From an uncultured Akkermansia sp. (GTDB lineage: Bacteria > Verrucomicrobiota > Verrucomicrobiia > Verrucomicrobiales > Akkermansiaceae), in NCBI GenBank assembly GCA_947626545.1, contig CANQSS010000026.1:1-33734 (forward strand): a stretch of DNA of 33,734 nt, in the 5' to 3' direction. The notes beneath the pieces are model-generated. The model was not told the DNA's origin and searched no databases. It saw only the letters and a program-made list of their open reading frames with translations. The translations under genes and the position numbers were made by a program. This document shows, one piece after another, positions 23,848-32,655 of the stretch. Positions within the stretch are counted from its first letter, which is position 1. Each line of letters opens with the position of its first letter.

Positions 23848-26800
23848 TTATTGATGAGCTGCGGTCGGCGGAGGCGTTTTTGTATTTTTCGTCTGTTGAT
23901 CGGCTTGCTTTTTCTTGATGGACTTTCCCATAGCCACACGCCATTTTATATCCTCCAACGGACCGTATAGCTCAATGTCCATCATGAAATCCGACAGCAC
24001 CGTTACCGGAGATAGGAGAACGGTCGGCAGGCTCGAAATCTTCGGCCATAAGTCGCCGCGTATGTACAGCGTATCCAGATCAATGTCTGCGTTGAGCCGC
24101 ACATTCAAATTGCTGCCGATAGCCTTCATGTTGTTGGTGAAGATATGTCCATCAGCAATCTGGAAATCGGCATGAGCCTCCTTCAGATCATATGAGATAA
24201 GGTGATTCATACCGGGGATATTGCTGGCGGTGTTGGTAATGCGGCCACCTGTGCGCCCAACGAGTTTCCCCAGACTGCGAAATACTCGAGAGAAAAGGCT
24301 CATGAAGAAGCTTGGACTGCTATCGTCCGACTTATCTCCTCGTGCCTGCTTTTCCAAGCGTTGCAGGTGTTTGGGCAGGTCAGTAATCAGTTCCCCAACC
24401 GGGCGAAAAAGGTTCAGTGACATCAAATCACCATCCTCTATATCGATGCGTCCGTACGCCTTCAGGTGATCGAGATCGGCATCCGGCGAGCGGAAGCGAA
24501 TTTCGCCGCTGCACAAGGCAGCGGATTGTTTACTGCCGTACGCTTTGGCAATTTTTTGCAGATTCATGCAGTTGGCGCGCACCATACCGTCAAATGATGT
24601 TTTGGAACCTTTGATCCCGATACTCACCATAGCGTTGATGACCCCTTCCCAGCTCAACGCATTCATGCGATCCAACAACACCGCATCGTCTGACAGGCTA
24701 ATGAAGCCCGAAAATTCATCCAGCGGTATTGTAGTGCCGATGAAACGGAAGCCCGCATTCTTTCTGGACCTCACGCTGATCACGCCGCTCATCGGCCGCA
24801 CGCAATCGCTATATATCGGAAATACGCAGAGGTTGGTTCTCACCTCTGCGGGGTGCGGCAGTACCACATCCTCTAGGAAACCGTAAAGTTCCGGGTAAAA
24901 CATGCCCAACGAGTACGCAGGGTACACAATGCCGCCCACATTCCGCAGCTCGAGAAAACTATGCTCCACATCAATGACCACAGCTGAACCGCTCAATTTA
25001 GTTTCACGTGTGCCAGCGTCCCATTTGTTGCAACGTAGCCAAGGGGCGTTGTTGTAAAGCAGCATGGGATCAGTAATGGTTACCACTGTTTCATCCGGCA
25101 TGGGCGTACCCTTTGGAGTTTTGCACCCGATACGCACATGGGCTGACACGCCGCAAGTGGCGCGATTCACAAGCACAAAAGGCAGAGGAAGATCAGTGCG
25201 CACTCTCTCCGTGCCATCCCCCTGCTCCAATATCCCACTCATCTGATACTCGGTATTGCGCAGATCCACTCGACAGAAAGAATCCACCTGCACACCGTTT
25301 GCATAGTTCACCAGCACGGAAATGTCGGAGATAGCAGCTTTGGATGCACCCGTGAAGCGAAAGTCTCGAATAATGGAATGGGCGCGCTTGTTGTCGATAA
25401 GCTGATCCACAATATCCGGGCGGATTGTGTTGTGACCGGTTACCTTGAGTTCCCCAACGGTAGAACCAGTGATCTGACCGACAAAATCGCCCGTAGCATG
25501 CCTGGCATTCAGATGAACGTCGTAGAGCAAATCTTTGCTGTCATGCGTGCGTCTCGCAGTCACATCCGCCGCCAAACTCACCGGGATGCGTTTACCGCGG
25601 AATGCAACAATGTGCTGCGGAGTGCGCACCAGCTTCGGTATTTCTGCGTGCAGCTCGGCATCCTGCACCTGCATTCCCGGGGTGAGCCGCAATTCCCCAT
25701 TCACACGGACCAGATCCGGTACTTCCACTTCATTCACCTGCACCCCTGCAATATTCAACATCATCTCCAAAAGCTCTGCAGGTACCTGCAGCTGCACATC
25801 TTTCAATGTAATTTGCCGGGGATCACTCCAGTCCGGTCTGGCGCTCAGAAGACCAGGGGCCCCATCCTCAGATCCCGCTATTTGCAAGGCAACGTGACCA
25901 CTCGTGTACTCACTCAACTCCGCGCTCAGGGAAATTTTCCCCATATCACGTTCTCCGTACTTCACCTTGTTGAAACCTGCTTGCAAACGTCCGGCGGAGG
26001 ATAGTCGGCTCAACTCCCCAATCGGCGTGATTTGCCTCAGCTCATCCACCAACAGCTCCGCGCTCTCTACCTGCACATCTTTTGCCTGCACGTGTCCCGT
26101 TTTCAGCCGCACTCGAGCCTCTTCTATGCTCAACGTCTCCGGAGCATGGAAGGAAGGCAGTTTCGCCCGCATGACCTCAAGCTCCAGACGTGGAGATAGC
26201 ACTGAATATCCCCCGTCATGCCCGGAGTCAGCCGCTTCATCCGCCGTCGTGGTCTCCTCTTTCTCATCAGCGTTCCCCTCTACAGAATCCTGGGCAAGTC
26301 GCCCGGCATCTTCATCGTCACTTCTCTGCACACCTGCCTCTTCAGTGGTTTGGTCTGATGCATAGATCACAGATTCTGCCGCGGCGGAAAGAGCCACACT
26401 TTCCGCACCATTAGGCCACCCATCTTCGTTAAAAGAGAGTGTGCCGAGGTTAGTGGTGAGATGCGGGGCCGCAATATGCACAGGTTGCCCACCGCTGAGG
26501 GGCAAGTCTGCCGATGAAGCTTCCAACGCCAACTCCACCTGCTGTATTGCCTCGGGCAAATAGCTCGCCTTTTGCCTAATCTTGGCAAGCCTCACCTGCA
26601 AACACGGCTTGTCCAAGTGATAGCCAACGTACGTGAGCTTGTCGGTGGACAGCCATGCCCCGAGCATGTGGAAGCTGGGCACAAAATCCTGCCAAGTATT
26701 CTGACCGGGTTTGAAAGAGGGAGCATCCAGCTGAGCCTGCAGCTGCAATTGCACACGCTCGCCCAGTTCCAACCCTTCCGGGAGTTCTACCGGCACCGGA

Positions 26801-28089
26801 GAGAGCTCATTCACCAACGTGAGCATCTTCCGTATCGGCAGGTCGGCAGCCAGTTGCGCCTGGCCCTTCCGGTTTTTTGCGCTTGCCAGCGCTTGCAGAG
26901 ATCCCTCCGGAAAGCGCAACTCCAGCTTATCGATGTTGAAATCACCGTTGTCGTAAAAAAAGGAGAGTTCCAGTTCATCCACCTTTGTCTCGCCCACCAT
27001 CAGATTTTTTTGCAGCACATGCCCGCGCAGCTGCGCACTCCGCAACGTGAAATCCTCTTCAAACACCACATCCCCACTTAGTCGCACATCCGGAGGGTCG
27101 TTATCCGGGTGGCGAAACTTCTCCAAAAAGGCACGTGTCTTTTGGGAACCCACATGGTGGAGCATGCGCACCAACGCTGCAGTACTGTGCACATTGAAAG
27201 CCAAATGACGCTCACGCAAATCATAGGCGCCTCGGAGGGAAGCCGATGCTTCCGGATCAACCGTACGAAACTGCAGGGAGTTAATGGTGATGCCCTGCTT
27301 GTCGTAACTGAGGTCGGCCACGGCATCGCGAAAGTGGAACGGACCTACATCGTAGCTTGGAACGTTGGCTTGCAATGCAACGCGCGGTTCTTCGAGCCAA
27401 TCTACATGCACGTTCAACGAGGGGACCTCATCAGACTTCCATTTTTGGTCGTGGATGGTGCTGTAAATACGGTTGATGACTCCTTGGTAGCGCTCAATAG
27501 TCTCTGCTAAATTCGGAGGGGAAGAAACCCGCGTCTGGTCAGTGGATTGTGGAGCCTCATTTTCTGGCAATGCAGCAGGATCCAAACTGCCGGTCAATTT
27601 TACGGGTACTCCCATTATATTGATCCGTCCATTGGCAACGCGCAACACATCACCTTGATTCATGTCCAGTTCCACGCTCTCGATCTGTACCGGCAACTCC
27701 GCAATTACAGGGTCTGTTACAGGCAAAGTCAGCGTCACGCCGGATACCCGCATAAAAGATGCACGCAGTTCCCCTGCGAGCATTTTTCTGAGACTCAGTC
27801 CCGCGGCCAGATCACGTACATTTCCCAGCTCATCGCTGTGTTCTGCATCCGTATAGAAATGCAGATCTTTCGCGCACACAGCTACACCGTGCATCGGATC
27901 CAGCCTGAGTTCATCTATTTTCAGGTACACACCCTGCTCAGCTGCCTTCCGCTCCAGAAAACGCACGGCAAAGTCCGGCAACCCCTTTGTACTCAGCCAC
28001 GCCAAACCCACGCAACATGTGAGAAAGAGAAGCAGACATACCGTTGGCACCATGGATCCAACTCGGCGTATGGTAATCTTTCCCGCCAT
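23848..28089 (-). CDS. AsmA/TamB-like giant envelope protein
   Basis: Predicted 1413 residues. One N-terminal membrane anchor (residues about 13-33, VPTVCLLLFLTCCVGLAWL) followed by a long, mostly beta, periplasmic region. The N-terminal block (FLERKAAEQGVYLKIDELRLDPMHGVAV) is AsmA-like, and the C-terminal block (LYIRGDLWPKIS..., IELYGPLEDIKWRV) resembles the ending of AsmA/DUF3971/YhdP-type proteins. Known relatives form long grooves thought to carry phospholipids between inner and outer membranes, so a lipid-transport role is plausible here. An acidic low-complexity stretch lies near residues 575-620. The last 20 residues are Lys/Gln/Pro-rich. It follows rbfA by only 26 bp, making it the distal gene of the nusA operon; no internal terminator was seen. 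The assignment to a specific subfamily is uncertain. Confidence 0.72.
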   Translation of the reverse strand: MAGKITIRRVGSMVPTVCLLLFLTCCVGLAWLSTKGLPDFAVRFLERKAAEQGVYLKIDELRLDPMHGVAVCAKDLHFYTDAEHSDELGNVRDLAAGLSLRKMLAGELRASFMRVSGVTLTLPVTDPVIAELPVQIESVELDMNQGDVLRVANGRINIMGVPVKLTGSLDPAALPENEAPQSTDQTRVSSPPNLAETIERYQGVINRIYSTIHDQKWKSDEVPSLNVHVDWLEEPRVALQANVPSYDVGPFHFRDAVADLSYDKQGITINSLQFRTVDPEASASLRGAYDLRERHLAFNVHSTAALVRMLHHVGSQKTRAFLEKFRHPDNDPPDVRLSGDVVFEEDFTLRSAQLRGHVLQKNLMVGETKVDELELSFFYDNGDFNIDKLELRFPEGSLQALASAKNRKGQAQLAADLPIRKMLTLVNELSPVPVELPEGLELGERVQLQLQAQLDAPSFKPGQNTWQDFVPSFHMLGAWLSTDKLTYVGYHLDKPCLQVRLAKIRQKASYLPEAIQQVELALEASSADLPLSGGQPVHIAAPHLTTNLGTLSFNEDGWPNGAESVALSAAAESVIYASDQTTEEAGVQRSDDEDAGRLAQDSVEGNADEKEETTTADEAADSGHDGGYSVLSPRLELEVMRAKLPSFHAPETLSIEEARVRLKTGHVQAKDVQVESAELLVDELRQITPIGELSRLSSAGRLQAGFNKVKYGERDMGKISLSAELSEYTSGHVALQIAGSEDGAPGLLSARPDWSDPRQITLKDVQLQVPAELLEMMLNIAGVQVNEVEVPDLVRVNGELRLTPGMQVQDAELHAEIPKLVRTPQHIVAFRGKRIPVSLAADVTARRTHDSKDLLYDVHLNARHATGDFVGQITGSTVGELKVTGHNTIRPDIVDQLIDNKRAHSIIRDFRFTGASKAAISDISVLVNYANGVQVDSFCRVDLRNTEYQMSGILEQGDGTERVRTDLPLPFVLVNRATCGVSAHVRIGCKTPKGTPMPDETVVTITDPMLLYNNAPWLRCNKWDAGTRETKLSGSAVVIDVEHSFLELRNVGGIVYPAYSLGMFYPELYGFLEDVVLPHPAEVRTNLCVFPIYSDCVRPMSGVISVRSRKNAGFRFIGTTIPLDEFSGFISLSDDAVLLDRMNALSWEGVINAMVSIGIKGSKTSFDGMVRANCMNLQKIAKAYGSKQSAALCSGEIRFRSPDADLDHLKAYGRIDIEDGDLMSLNLFRPVGELITDLPKHLQRLEKQARGDKSDDSSPSFFMSLFSRVFRSLGKLVGRTGGRITNTASNIPGMNHLISYDLKEAHADFQIADGHIFTNNMKAIGSNLNVRLNADIDLDTLYIRGDLWPKISSLPTVLLSPVTVLSDFMMDIELYGPLEDIKWRVAMGKSIKKKQADQQTKNTKTPPPTAAHQ

Positions 28090-28115
28090 GTTCTGCTCGT
28101 ATTTGCTTTACGAAA

Positions 28116-28502
28116 TCATAGCTCCGGATCCTGCTCGCCCTCCGGCAGCCTGGGCGCCTTTGGCAAGTTTTTCTCAATATCATCCAAAAGATTGACCATA
28201 TCTACCCCGCGCTGCGCAGAATCATCGTGCCGAAAACTCAGACGCGGTGTGTTGCGCAATGTCACACGCCGACTCACCGCCTTTTGAATACTGCCGCGAG
28301 CCCGCGTAAGCTTCTCAAGTACAGAGGCAACTCCCATGCGACCAACCACTCCCACCCACACTCGCGCTTCACGCAGATCCTCCGTTACCTCAACATCCAA
28401 AATGGACACAATCGTGCCGGGCCACTCAAACTCGCGCTGCACAAATGTGCCTATCTCCCGCTTGAGCAGTTCGTTCACCTTGTCTAAGCGGTGCGTTGCC
28501 AT
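28116..28502 (-). CDS. rbfA: Ribosome-binding factor A
   Basis: Predicted 128 residues. A KH-fold factor that helps the 30S subunit mature near 16S helix 1. Family pattern: HRLDKVNELLKREIGTFVQ at the N-terminus, then VSILDVEVTEDLREARVWV, a helix, and RNTPRLSFRHDDSAQRG, typical of the P.L.F..D.....G end. Starts 6 bp after the infB stop, so transcription is shared. No Shine-Dalgarno was seen. The final dozen residues are acidic. Confidence 0.95.
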   Translation of the reverse strand: MATHRLDKVNELLKREIGTFVQREFEWPGTIVSILDVEVTEDLREARVWVGVVGRMGVASVLEKLTRARGSIQKAVSRRVTLRNTPRLSFRHDDSAQRGVDMVNLLDDIEKNLPKAPRLPEGEQDPEL

Positions 28503-28508
28503 GGTAAT

Positions 28509-30671
28509 TTATAGTGTCTGTTTAATCTTCTCGAGAGTGTAGCATTCTATCACATCGCCTTCCTCGTAATCGTCGTAATCTGCCAGACGTATGCCGCATT
28601 CCAGACCACTCTTCACCTCCTCCACTTCATCCTTGAAGCGGCGCAGGGTTGACATGCGGCCATCGAACACGACCTGCCCATCCCGCAGGACACGGGCTTC
28701 AGCAGTACGCAGCATCTTGCCGTCTGTCACATATGACCCCGCAGCTTTTCCTTTGTTCAATTTATAGATCTGCCTGATTTCGGCATGTCCTAACACAGTC
28801 TCTCGCGTCTCAGGTTCCAGCATACCCAGCATCGCATCTTTCACCTGGTCGATGAGTTCGTACACAATGGAGAATATCTTCACTTGGACGCCCTCACGCT
28901 TCACCGCTCTCACCGCATTGGTCTCTACCTTCACATTGAAGCCGAGTATGACCGCGTCCGACGATGATGCGAGAAGCACATCATTCTCTGAAATTGGTCC
29001 CGCTGCCGCTCCAATAAACTCGCACTCCACCTTCTCGCTCTTGATATCCAGAATCGCCTTCTTGATGGCTTCCACAGAGCCCTGCACGTCGCCTTTCAAG
29101 AAGAGCTTGAGGACAGCTTTGTGGTTGGTTTCGCCAATCATGGCAAGCACATCCTCCATGCGCGAGCGTTTGGGCACAGCCAGTCGCTCGCGGCGCTGCT
29201 TCTCCAAGCGCTCCTCAGAAAGTTTACGAGCGGCCCGTTCATTTTCCATCTCCACCAACTCATCACCCACGTTAGGAGTTTCCAGGAAACCGGAGACCTC
29301 TGCAGGCATACCCGGCAACACGCGCTTAATGCTCTCGCCGCGATCATTCATGAGCGTCTTGACTTTGCCGGCATATGGTCCGCAAATGAACGGCATACCC
29401 ACCTTCAATGTGCCACTCTGCACAATGACCGTGGCGGAACTGCCCTTACCCTGCTCCATGCGAGCCTCGATGATGGAAGCCCGGCAATTGGCGCGCGGAT
29501 TGGCGCGAAGCTCCAACACCTCCGCCTGCAAACAGAGCAGCTCCAGCAGATCATCTATGCCCTCTCCTGTTGCGGCGGACACATTCACGCATTCCACATC
29601 TCCGCCGAAATCCGTGGGCACCAATCCTTCCTCCATGAGTTGGGTTCGGACACGCACCGGGTCTGCCGCCGGTAAATCGCATTTGTTCACCGCCACGATG
29701 ATGGTCTTATTCGCCGCTTTGGCATGCATGATGGCCTCTTTCGTCTGTGGCATGATACCGTCGTTCGCCGCCACCACCAGCACCACGATATCTGTAACAT
29801 CGGCACCGCGCGCCCGCATCTCCGTGAAAATGGCGTGTCCGGGAGTATCGATAAACGTGATGGTATGGTCACCGTGCTTCACCGTGTATGCGCCAATGTG
29901 CTGGGTGATTCCTCCCGCTTCATCCGCCACCACTTTTGTGCGCCGGATGTAGTCAAGCAAAGAGGTTTTGCCGTGGTCAACATGCCCCATCACGGTAATA
30001 ATGGGCGTGCGTACCTTGAGCGCCTCTTCAGGCTCAGCTTCCGGCGCTACGGCTTCCGGCTCCACCACATTGACAGGCGCCTTCACCCCCGCACCCTTTT
30101 CGCGCTTCACTCGCTCATACAAAAATCCGTGTTTCTCGCACAACGCTGCCACTTGATCACTCTCAAGCAGGGTGTCCGTATTGGCAAACACCCCCATGCG
30201 CATAAGGTCTGCTATCAACTTGAAGGGCTTCAGCCCCATCAGCGCCGACAGCTCAGTCACAGACACCGGAGCTTTCACGTTGATTGTACCGCCCGGAGCC
30301 ACAACTGCAACGGGAGCAGGCGCCGGAGCAGGAACAGGTGCCGGAGTATATTCCGGCTGGGAAGGCACAGGAGCCGGCTGGGGCTTCTCCGCAGGGGGTG
30401 TTGCAGGCGCCTCAGCAGCCTTGCTGGGCTGTGGAGCTTTCTTACGCTGCGGTGTCAGCAAGTCCAAAGCTGCTTTTTTGGTGGCAGGCGCCGCAGCTGG
30501 GGCCGGTGTCGGCTTCGCAGCGGCTTTTTTCTTCCCTCCCAGCAAATCCAGCGCGGCTTTTTTAGTGGCAGGCGCTGCAGCTGGAGTCGGGGCAGGAGCC
30601 GGCTTCGCAGCCGCCTTTTTCTTCCCGCCCAGCAAATCCAGAACTTCCTTTTTTGGTTTCTCTACCGGCAT
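28509..30671 (-). CDS. infB: Translation initiation factor IF-2
   Basis: Predicted 720 residues. GTPase that places initiator tRNA on the 30S subunit. Residues 1-75 contain three near-identical units (see repeat entry), then a Pro/Ala linker to about 128. Residues 131-180 form the IF2-N helical domain. GTPase motifs are GHVDHGKT (229-236), the switch region GGITQHIGAY, DTPGH (275-279) and NKCD (329-332). Domain II follows (QSGTLKVGMPF), then domains III and IV (LKGDVQGSVEAI..., FNVKVETNAV) ending with the fMet-tRNA-binding C2 domain (SGLECGIRLADYDDYEEGDVIECY). Located between nusA (23-bp gap) and rbfA, the classic nusA-infB-rbfA arrangement. No Shine-Dalgarno before the ATG. Confidence 0.98.
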   Translation of the reverse strand: MPVEKPKKEVLDLLGGKKKAAAKPAPAPTPAAAPATKKAALDLLGGKKKAAAKPTPAPAAAPATKKAALDLLTPQRKKAPQPSKAAEAPATPPAEKPQPAPVPSQPEYTPAPVPAPAPAPVAVVAPGGTINVKAPVSVTELSALMGLKPFKLIADLMRMGVFANTDTLLESDQVAALCEKHGFLYERVKREKGAGVKAPVNVVEPEAVAPEAEPEEALKVRTPIITVMGHVDHGKTSLLDYIRRTKVVADEAGGITQHIGAYTVKHGDHTITFIDTPGHAIFTEMRARGADVTDIVVLVVAANDGIMPQTKEAIMHAKAANKTIIVAVNKCDLPAADPVRVRTQLMEEGLVPTDFGGDVECVNVSAATGEGIDDLLELLCLQAEVLELRANPRANCRASIIEARMEQGKGSSATVIVQSGTLKVGMPFICGPYAGKVKTLMNDRGESIKRVLPGMPAEVSGFLETPNVGDELVEMENERAARKLSEERLEKQRRERLAVPKRSRMEDVLAMIGETNHKAVLKLFLKGDVQGSVEAIKKAILDIKSEKVECEFIGAAAGPISENDVLLASSSDAVILGFNVKVETNAVRAVKREGVQVKIFSIVYELIDQVKDAMLGMLEPETRETVLGHAEIRQIYKLNKGKAAGSYVTDGKMLRTAEARVLRDGQVVFDGRMSTLRRFKDEVEEVKSGLECGIRLADYDDYEEGDVIECYTLEKIKQTL
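30440..30653 (-). repeat. Tandem coding repeat in the infB 5' end
   Basis: Residues 7-36 and 37-64 of IF-2 repeat a 28-30-residue unit (KKxxLDLLGGKKKAAAKP, then a Pro/Ala linker ending APAT). A partial third unit starts at 65 (KKAALDLLTPQRKK). The DNA is correspondingly repetitive (CCCAGCAAATCCAG appears more than once). Confidence 0.8.
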
Positions 30672-30694
30672 GTGTCTTTTTCTCTATGTTCAAG

Positions 30695-31984
30695 TTACGC
30701 TTTTTTGGCAGTGGAGAGGATGTGTTCTGCCTGTTCCTCCGTGATATCCAAAGTGTCCATCAAATCTTCTTTCTGTACGTCCCACGTCACGATATCCTGC
30801 ACTCGAGTAAAGCCGGCTTCCACCATGGCCCTAGCCAACTCATCACTGATCTGGAGAGCGCGTGCCAACTCGCCTGCGGCTTCCTGCATTTGTTCGCGCG
30901 TTCCGGCGTCTCCGCCACGCGCTTCCACGCGCACATCCCAGTGCTCATTCGGCTCTGAAATGAGTCGAGCAGTGAGCCGAACATTCTGCCCCTTGCGCCC
31001 CTTCGCCTTGGCGGCGGCCTTGTCATCTTCCACATACACCGTCACCAACCTCTGGGCTTCATCTACTTCAATGCTCACCGGATCAATCGGCGCCAAGGAC
31101 TCCTGCACCATCACGCGCCGGTCCTCCGAATACTCAAGAATATCCACCTTCTCGTGGTTAAGCTCATTCACCACATTCTTCACGCGAGAACCTCGGATGC
31201 CTACACAGGCGCCGATGGGATCGACATTCGCATCGTGGCTGCGCACCACCAATTTACTCCGATAACCAGCCTCCCTCACCACCATCACAATTTCTACGGA
31301 GTGCTCCGCTATCTCGATAACTTCACTCTCAAACAAGCGACGCACCAAATTCGGGTGGCTTCGCGAGAGGATAAGTTCGTGTCCACGCGCTCCATCCTTC
31401 ACTTCCACCACGTAGAACCTCAGCTTGTCACCTGTGTTGTACTCTTCGCCCGGTATCCGCTGACGCGAGGGCAGTATCCCCTCAAACTTCTCAACCTCCA
31501 CAATCACGTCTCCTTTGTCGTAGCGCTTCACCGTGCCGGTCACCACCTCGCCCACACGGTCTTTGAAAGCATCTGCCAGCATTTCTTGCTCGGCGCGGCG
31601 AATACGTTGCTGCATCGTTTGGCGTGCGGTTTGCACGGCAATGCGCCCAAAATCTCTAGGGGTCACATTGACACTCAGCGTATCACCGGGCTGCACCTGC
31701 TTACCTTTCGGGGCGCACACACTCATCGCTGTACTCAACTTCAACTCGTTGAAAGGATCGTGCATCTCGGCATCTTCCACCACTGTCATCTCCGCCTTGA
31801 TCTTCACCGTACCCTTCTGAGGATTCACAACTGCCCGCAAATGGTGAATGCGGTCCGCCCCCGGCACCATTTTGGCATAGGCAGTCAAAAATGATGCTTC
31901 CAACGCCTGCAGCACACTTTCACGTGTCAGGTCCTTCTCGCGTACATAAAAGTCGATCAAAGCGGTAATATCTGTGGTGGCCAT
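30695..31984 (-). CDS. nusA: Transcription termination/antitermination protein NusA
   Basis: Predicted 429 residues from ATG 31984; a TTG at 32017 is open but adds a non-conserved tail. NusA binds RNA polymerase and modulates pausing, intrinsic termination and antitermination. Layout: N-terminal polymerase-binding domain (1-135), S1 domain (about 145-210, VTGTVKRYDKGDVIVEVEKFEGILP), KH1 (GACVGIRGSRVKNVVNEL, about 248-265), and KH2 with a GRKGQNVRLT loop near 329. A short C-terminal helical segment of about 70 residues follows, in place of longer acidic repeats. It heads the nusA-infB-rbfA-AsmA-like unit; rimP, usually just upstream, is absent. The mRNA leader carries an intrinsic terminator (see that entry). 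Confidence 0.96.
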   Translation of the reverse strand: MATTDITALIDFYVREKDLTRESVLQALEASFLTAYAKMVPGADRIHHLRAVVNPQKGTVKIKAEMTVVEDAEMHDPFNELKLSTAMSVCAPKGKQVQPGDTLSVNVTPRDFGRIAVQTARQTMQQRIRRAEQEMLADAFKDRVGEVVTGTVKRYDKGDVIVEVEKFEGILPSRQRIPGEEYNTGDKLRFYVVEVKDGARGHELILSRSHPNLVRRLFESEVIEIAEHSVEIVMVVREAGYRSKLVVRSHDANVDPIGACVGIRGSRVKNVVNELNHEKVDILEYSEDRRVMVQESLAPIDPVSIEVDEAQRLVTVYVEDDKAAAKAKGRKGQNVRLTARLISEPNEHWDVRVEARGGDAGTREQMQEAAGELARALQISDELARAMVEAGFTRVQDIVTWDVQKEDLMDTLDITEEQAEHILSTAKKA

Positions 31985-32025
31985 GTTTTTCGAAGTCGTT
32001 GGTGGTTTGCTTTTCAATCATCCAT

Positions 32026-32054
32026 AAAAAAAGAGCGGGCCCTCGACCCGCTCC
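32026..32054 (-). terminator. Intrinsic terminator inside the nusA leader (candidate attenuator)
   Basis: On the minus strand, stem GAGCGGG (32053-32047) pairs with CCCGCTC (32039-32033) around a 7-nt loop and is followed by seven T. It lies between the consensus promoter at 32088-32116 and the nusA ATG at 31984. There is no gene on this strand upstream whose end it could serve. Most transcripts would stop after about 55 nt unless the terminator is bypassed. Confidence 0.8.
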
Positions 32055-32087
32055 AATCCTCTGGAAGACCGGAACTCGTACGCGCGC

Positions 32088-32116
32088 ATTATAAGGGTGT
32101 GCCCCCATTTTGTCAA
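32088..32116 (-). promoter_or_regulatory. Consensus promoter of the nusA-infB-rbfA operon
   Basis: Minus strand TTGACA (32111-32116), 17-bp spacer, TATAAT (32088-32093). Both hexamers and the spacer are ideal. Transcription should start near 32081. Confidence 0.88.
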
Positions 32117-32169
32117 GTATCTATTTTGCCGTACCGCGCATTTGTCCCCACAAAATCTCTTCTAGCCTT

Positions 32170-32198
32170 GGGCAAACGCATTAGAAAATGCGCTTGCC
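32170..32198. repeat. Hairpin-forming intergenic inverted repeat
   Basis: GGCAAACGCATT (32171-32182) and AATGCGCTTGCC (32187-32198) pair over 12 bases with one mismatch and a 4-nt loop. The left arm, GGGCAAACGCATT, recurs exactly as its complement at 32367-32379. No T-tract, so it is not an ordinary terminator. Confidence 0.65.
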
Positions 32199-32366
32199 TA
32201 TGTACGATGTGCGATCTGGAGAGTTCGGCGGCTACGCCGCGAATTTGACGAATGAAGGGGCTCCTTTGGAGTCATCGTGATGACCGCTTGTTGTCATGAT
32301 TTTTGATGCGTATAAACGTGGATATCAGTCAATAAGATTGTTGTCTCTGTTGATTACCTTCTCTCA
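32199..32366. other. Intergenic sequence, no gene recognised
   Basis: Between the inverted repeats. It contains two further short hairpins, GCGGC-TAC-GCCGC near 32229-32241 and GGCTCC-TTT-GGAGTC near 32259-32273. No coding sequence is supported. Confidence 0.4.
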
Positions 32367-32379
32367 AATGCGTTTGCCC
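32367..32379. repeat. Inverted partner of the 32170 repeat
   Basis: AATGCGTTTGCCC is the exact complement of 32170-32182. A CTTCTAGCC motif follows it, and the same motif precedes the other arm. Confidence 0.6.
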
Positions 32380-32402
32380 TGCTTCTAGCCCGTTCAACCT
32401 GT

Positions 32403-32437
32403 CTCCCATGCGCTCCATGGAAGATGGACGATGGAAA
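32403..32437. repeat. Dispersed 35-bp repeat, copy B
   Basis: Matches 3660-3694 at 32 of 35 positions; the flanks TTCAAyCTkTCT and CCTC are also shared. It includes the palindrome TCCATGGA. Confidence 0.7.
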
Positions 32438-32570
32438 CGAAACCTCGACCGTCACTGTTCCGGCTTCTCAATTCAGCGAGCCGAAGGTTCGCCAAATTTC
32501 CAAATTGTAAATGGGTTGTGCTTTTTCTTGGGACGGATATGTATACTTCCAACTTTGTGAAATTTTTCAC

Positions 32571-32599
32571 TTGCCCTCGTAGGATAAAACTGATAAATT
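32571..32599 (+). promoter_or_regulatory. Candidate promoter of the ankyrin gene
   Basis: TTGCCC (32571-32576), 17-bp spacer, TAAATT (32594-32599). It would start transcription near 32606, about 18 nt before the ATG at 32624. Confidence 0.45.
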
Positions 32600-32642
32600 C
32601 CTTTCAGTTACTTCTCAGCAGTCATGTCACACATCGTTGCTA

Positions 32643-32650
32643 CCCCCCCC
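32643..32650 (+). repeat. Poly-C tract of eight at the start of the ankyrin gene
   Basis: Eight consecutive C lie between ATG 32624 and the signal-peptide codons. With eight C the ATG frame ends after 13 codons; with nine C it would join the ankyrin frame. A candidate slippage site. Confidence 0.6.
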
Positions 32651-32655
32651 GATTT

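Noticed and set aside
30440..30653. Possible CRISPR-like array
   Set aside because: Repeats are contiguous coding repeats in infB without unique spacers.
28852..31265. Plus-strand frames of 366 and 513 codons opposite infB and nusA
   Set aside because: Composition is low-complexity (His/Arg/Ser-rich) and mirrors the repetitive Pro/Ala coding on the real strand.
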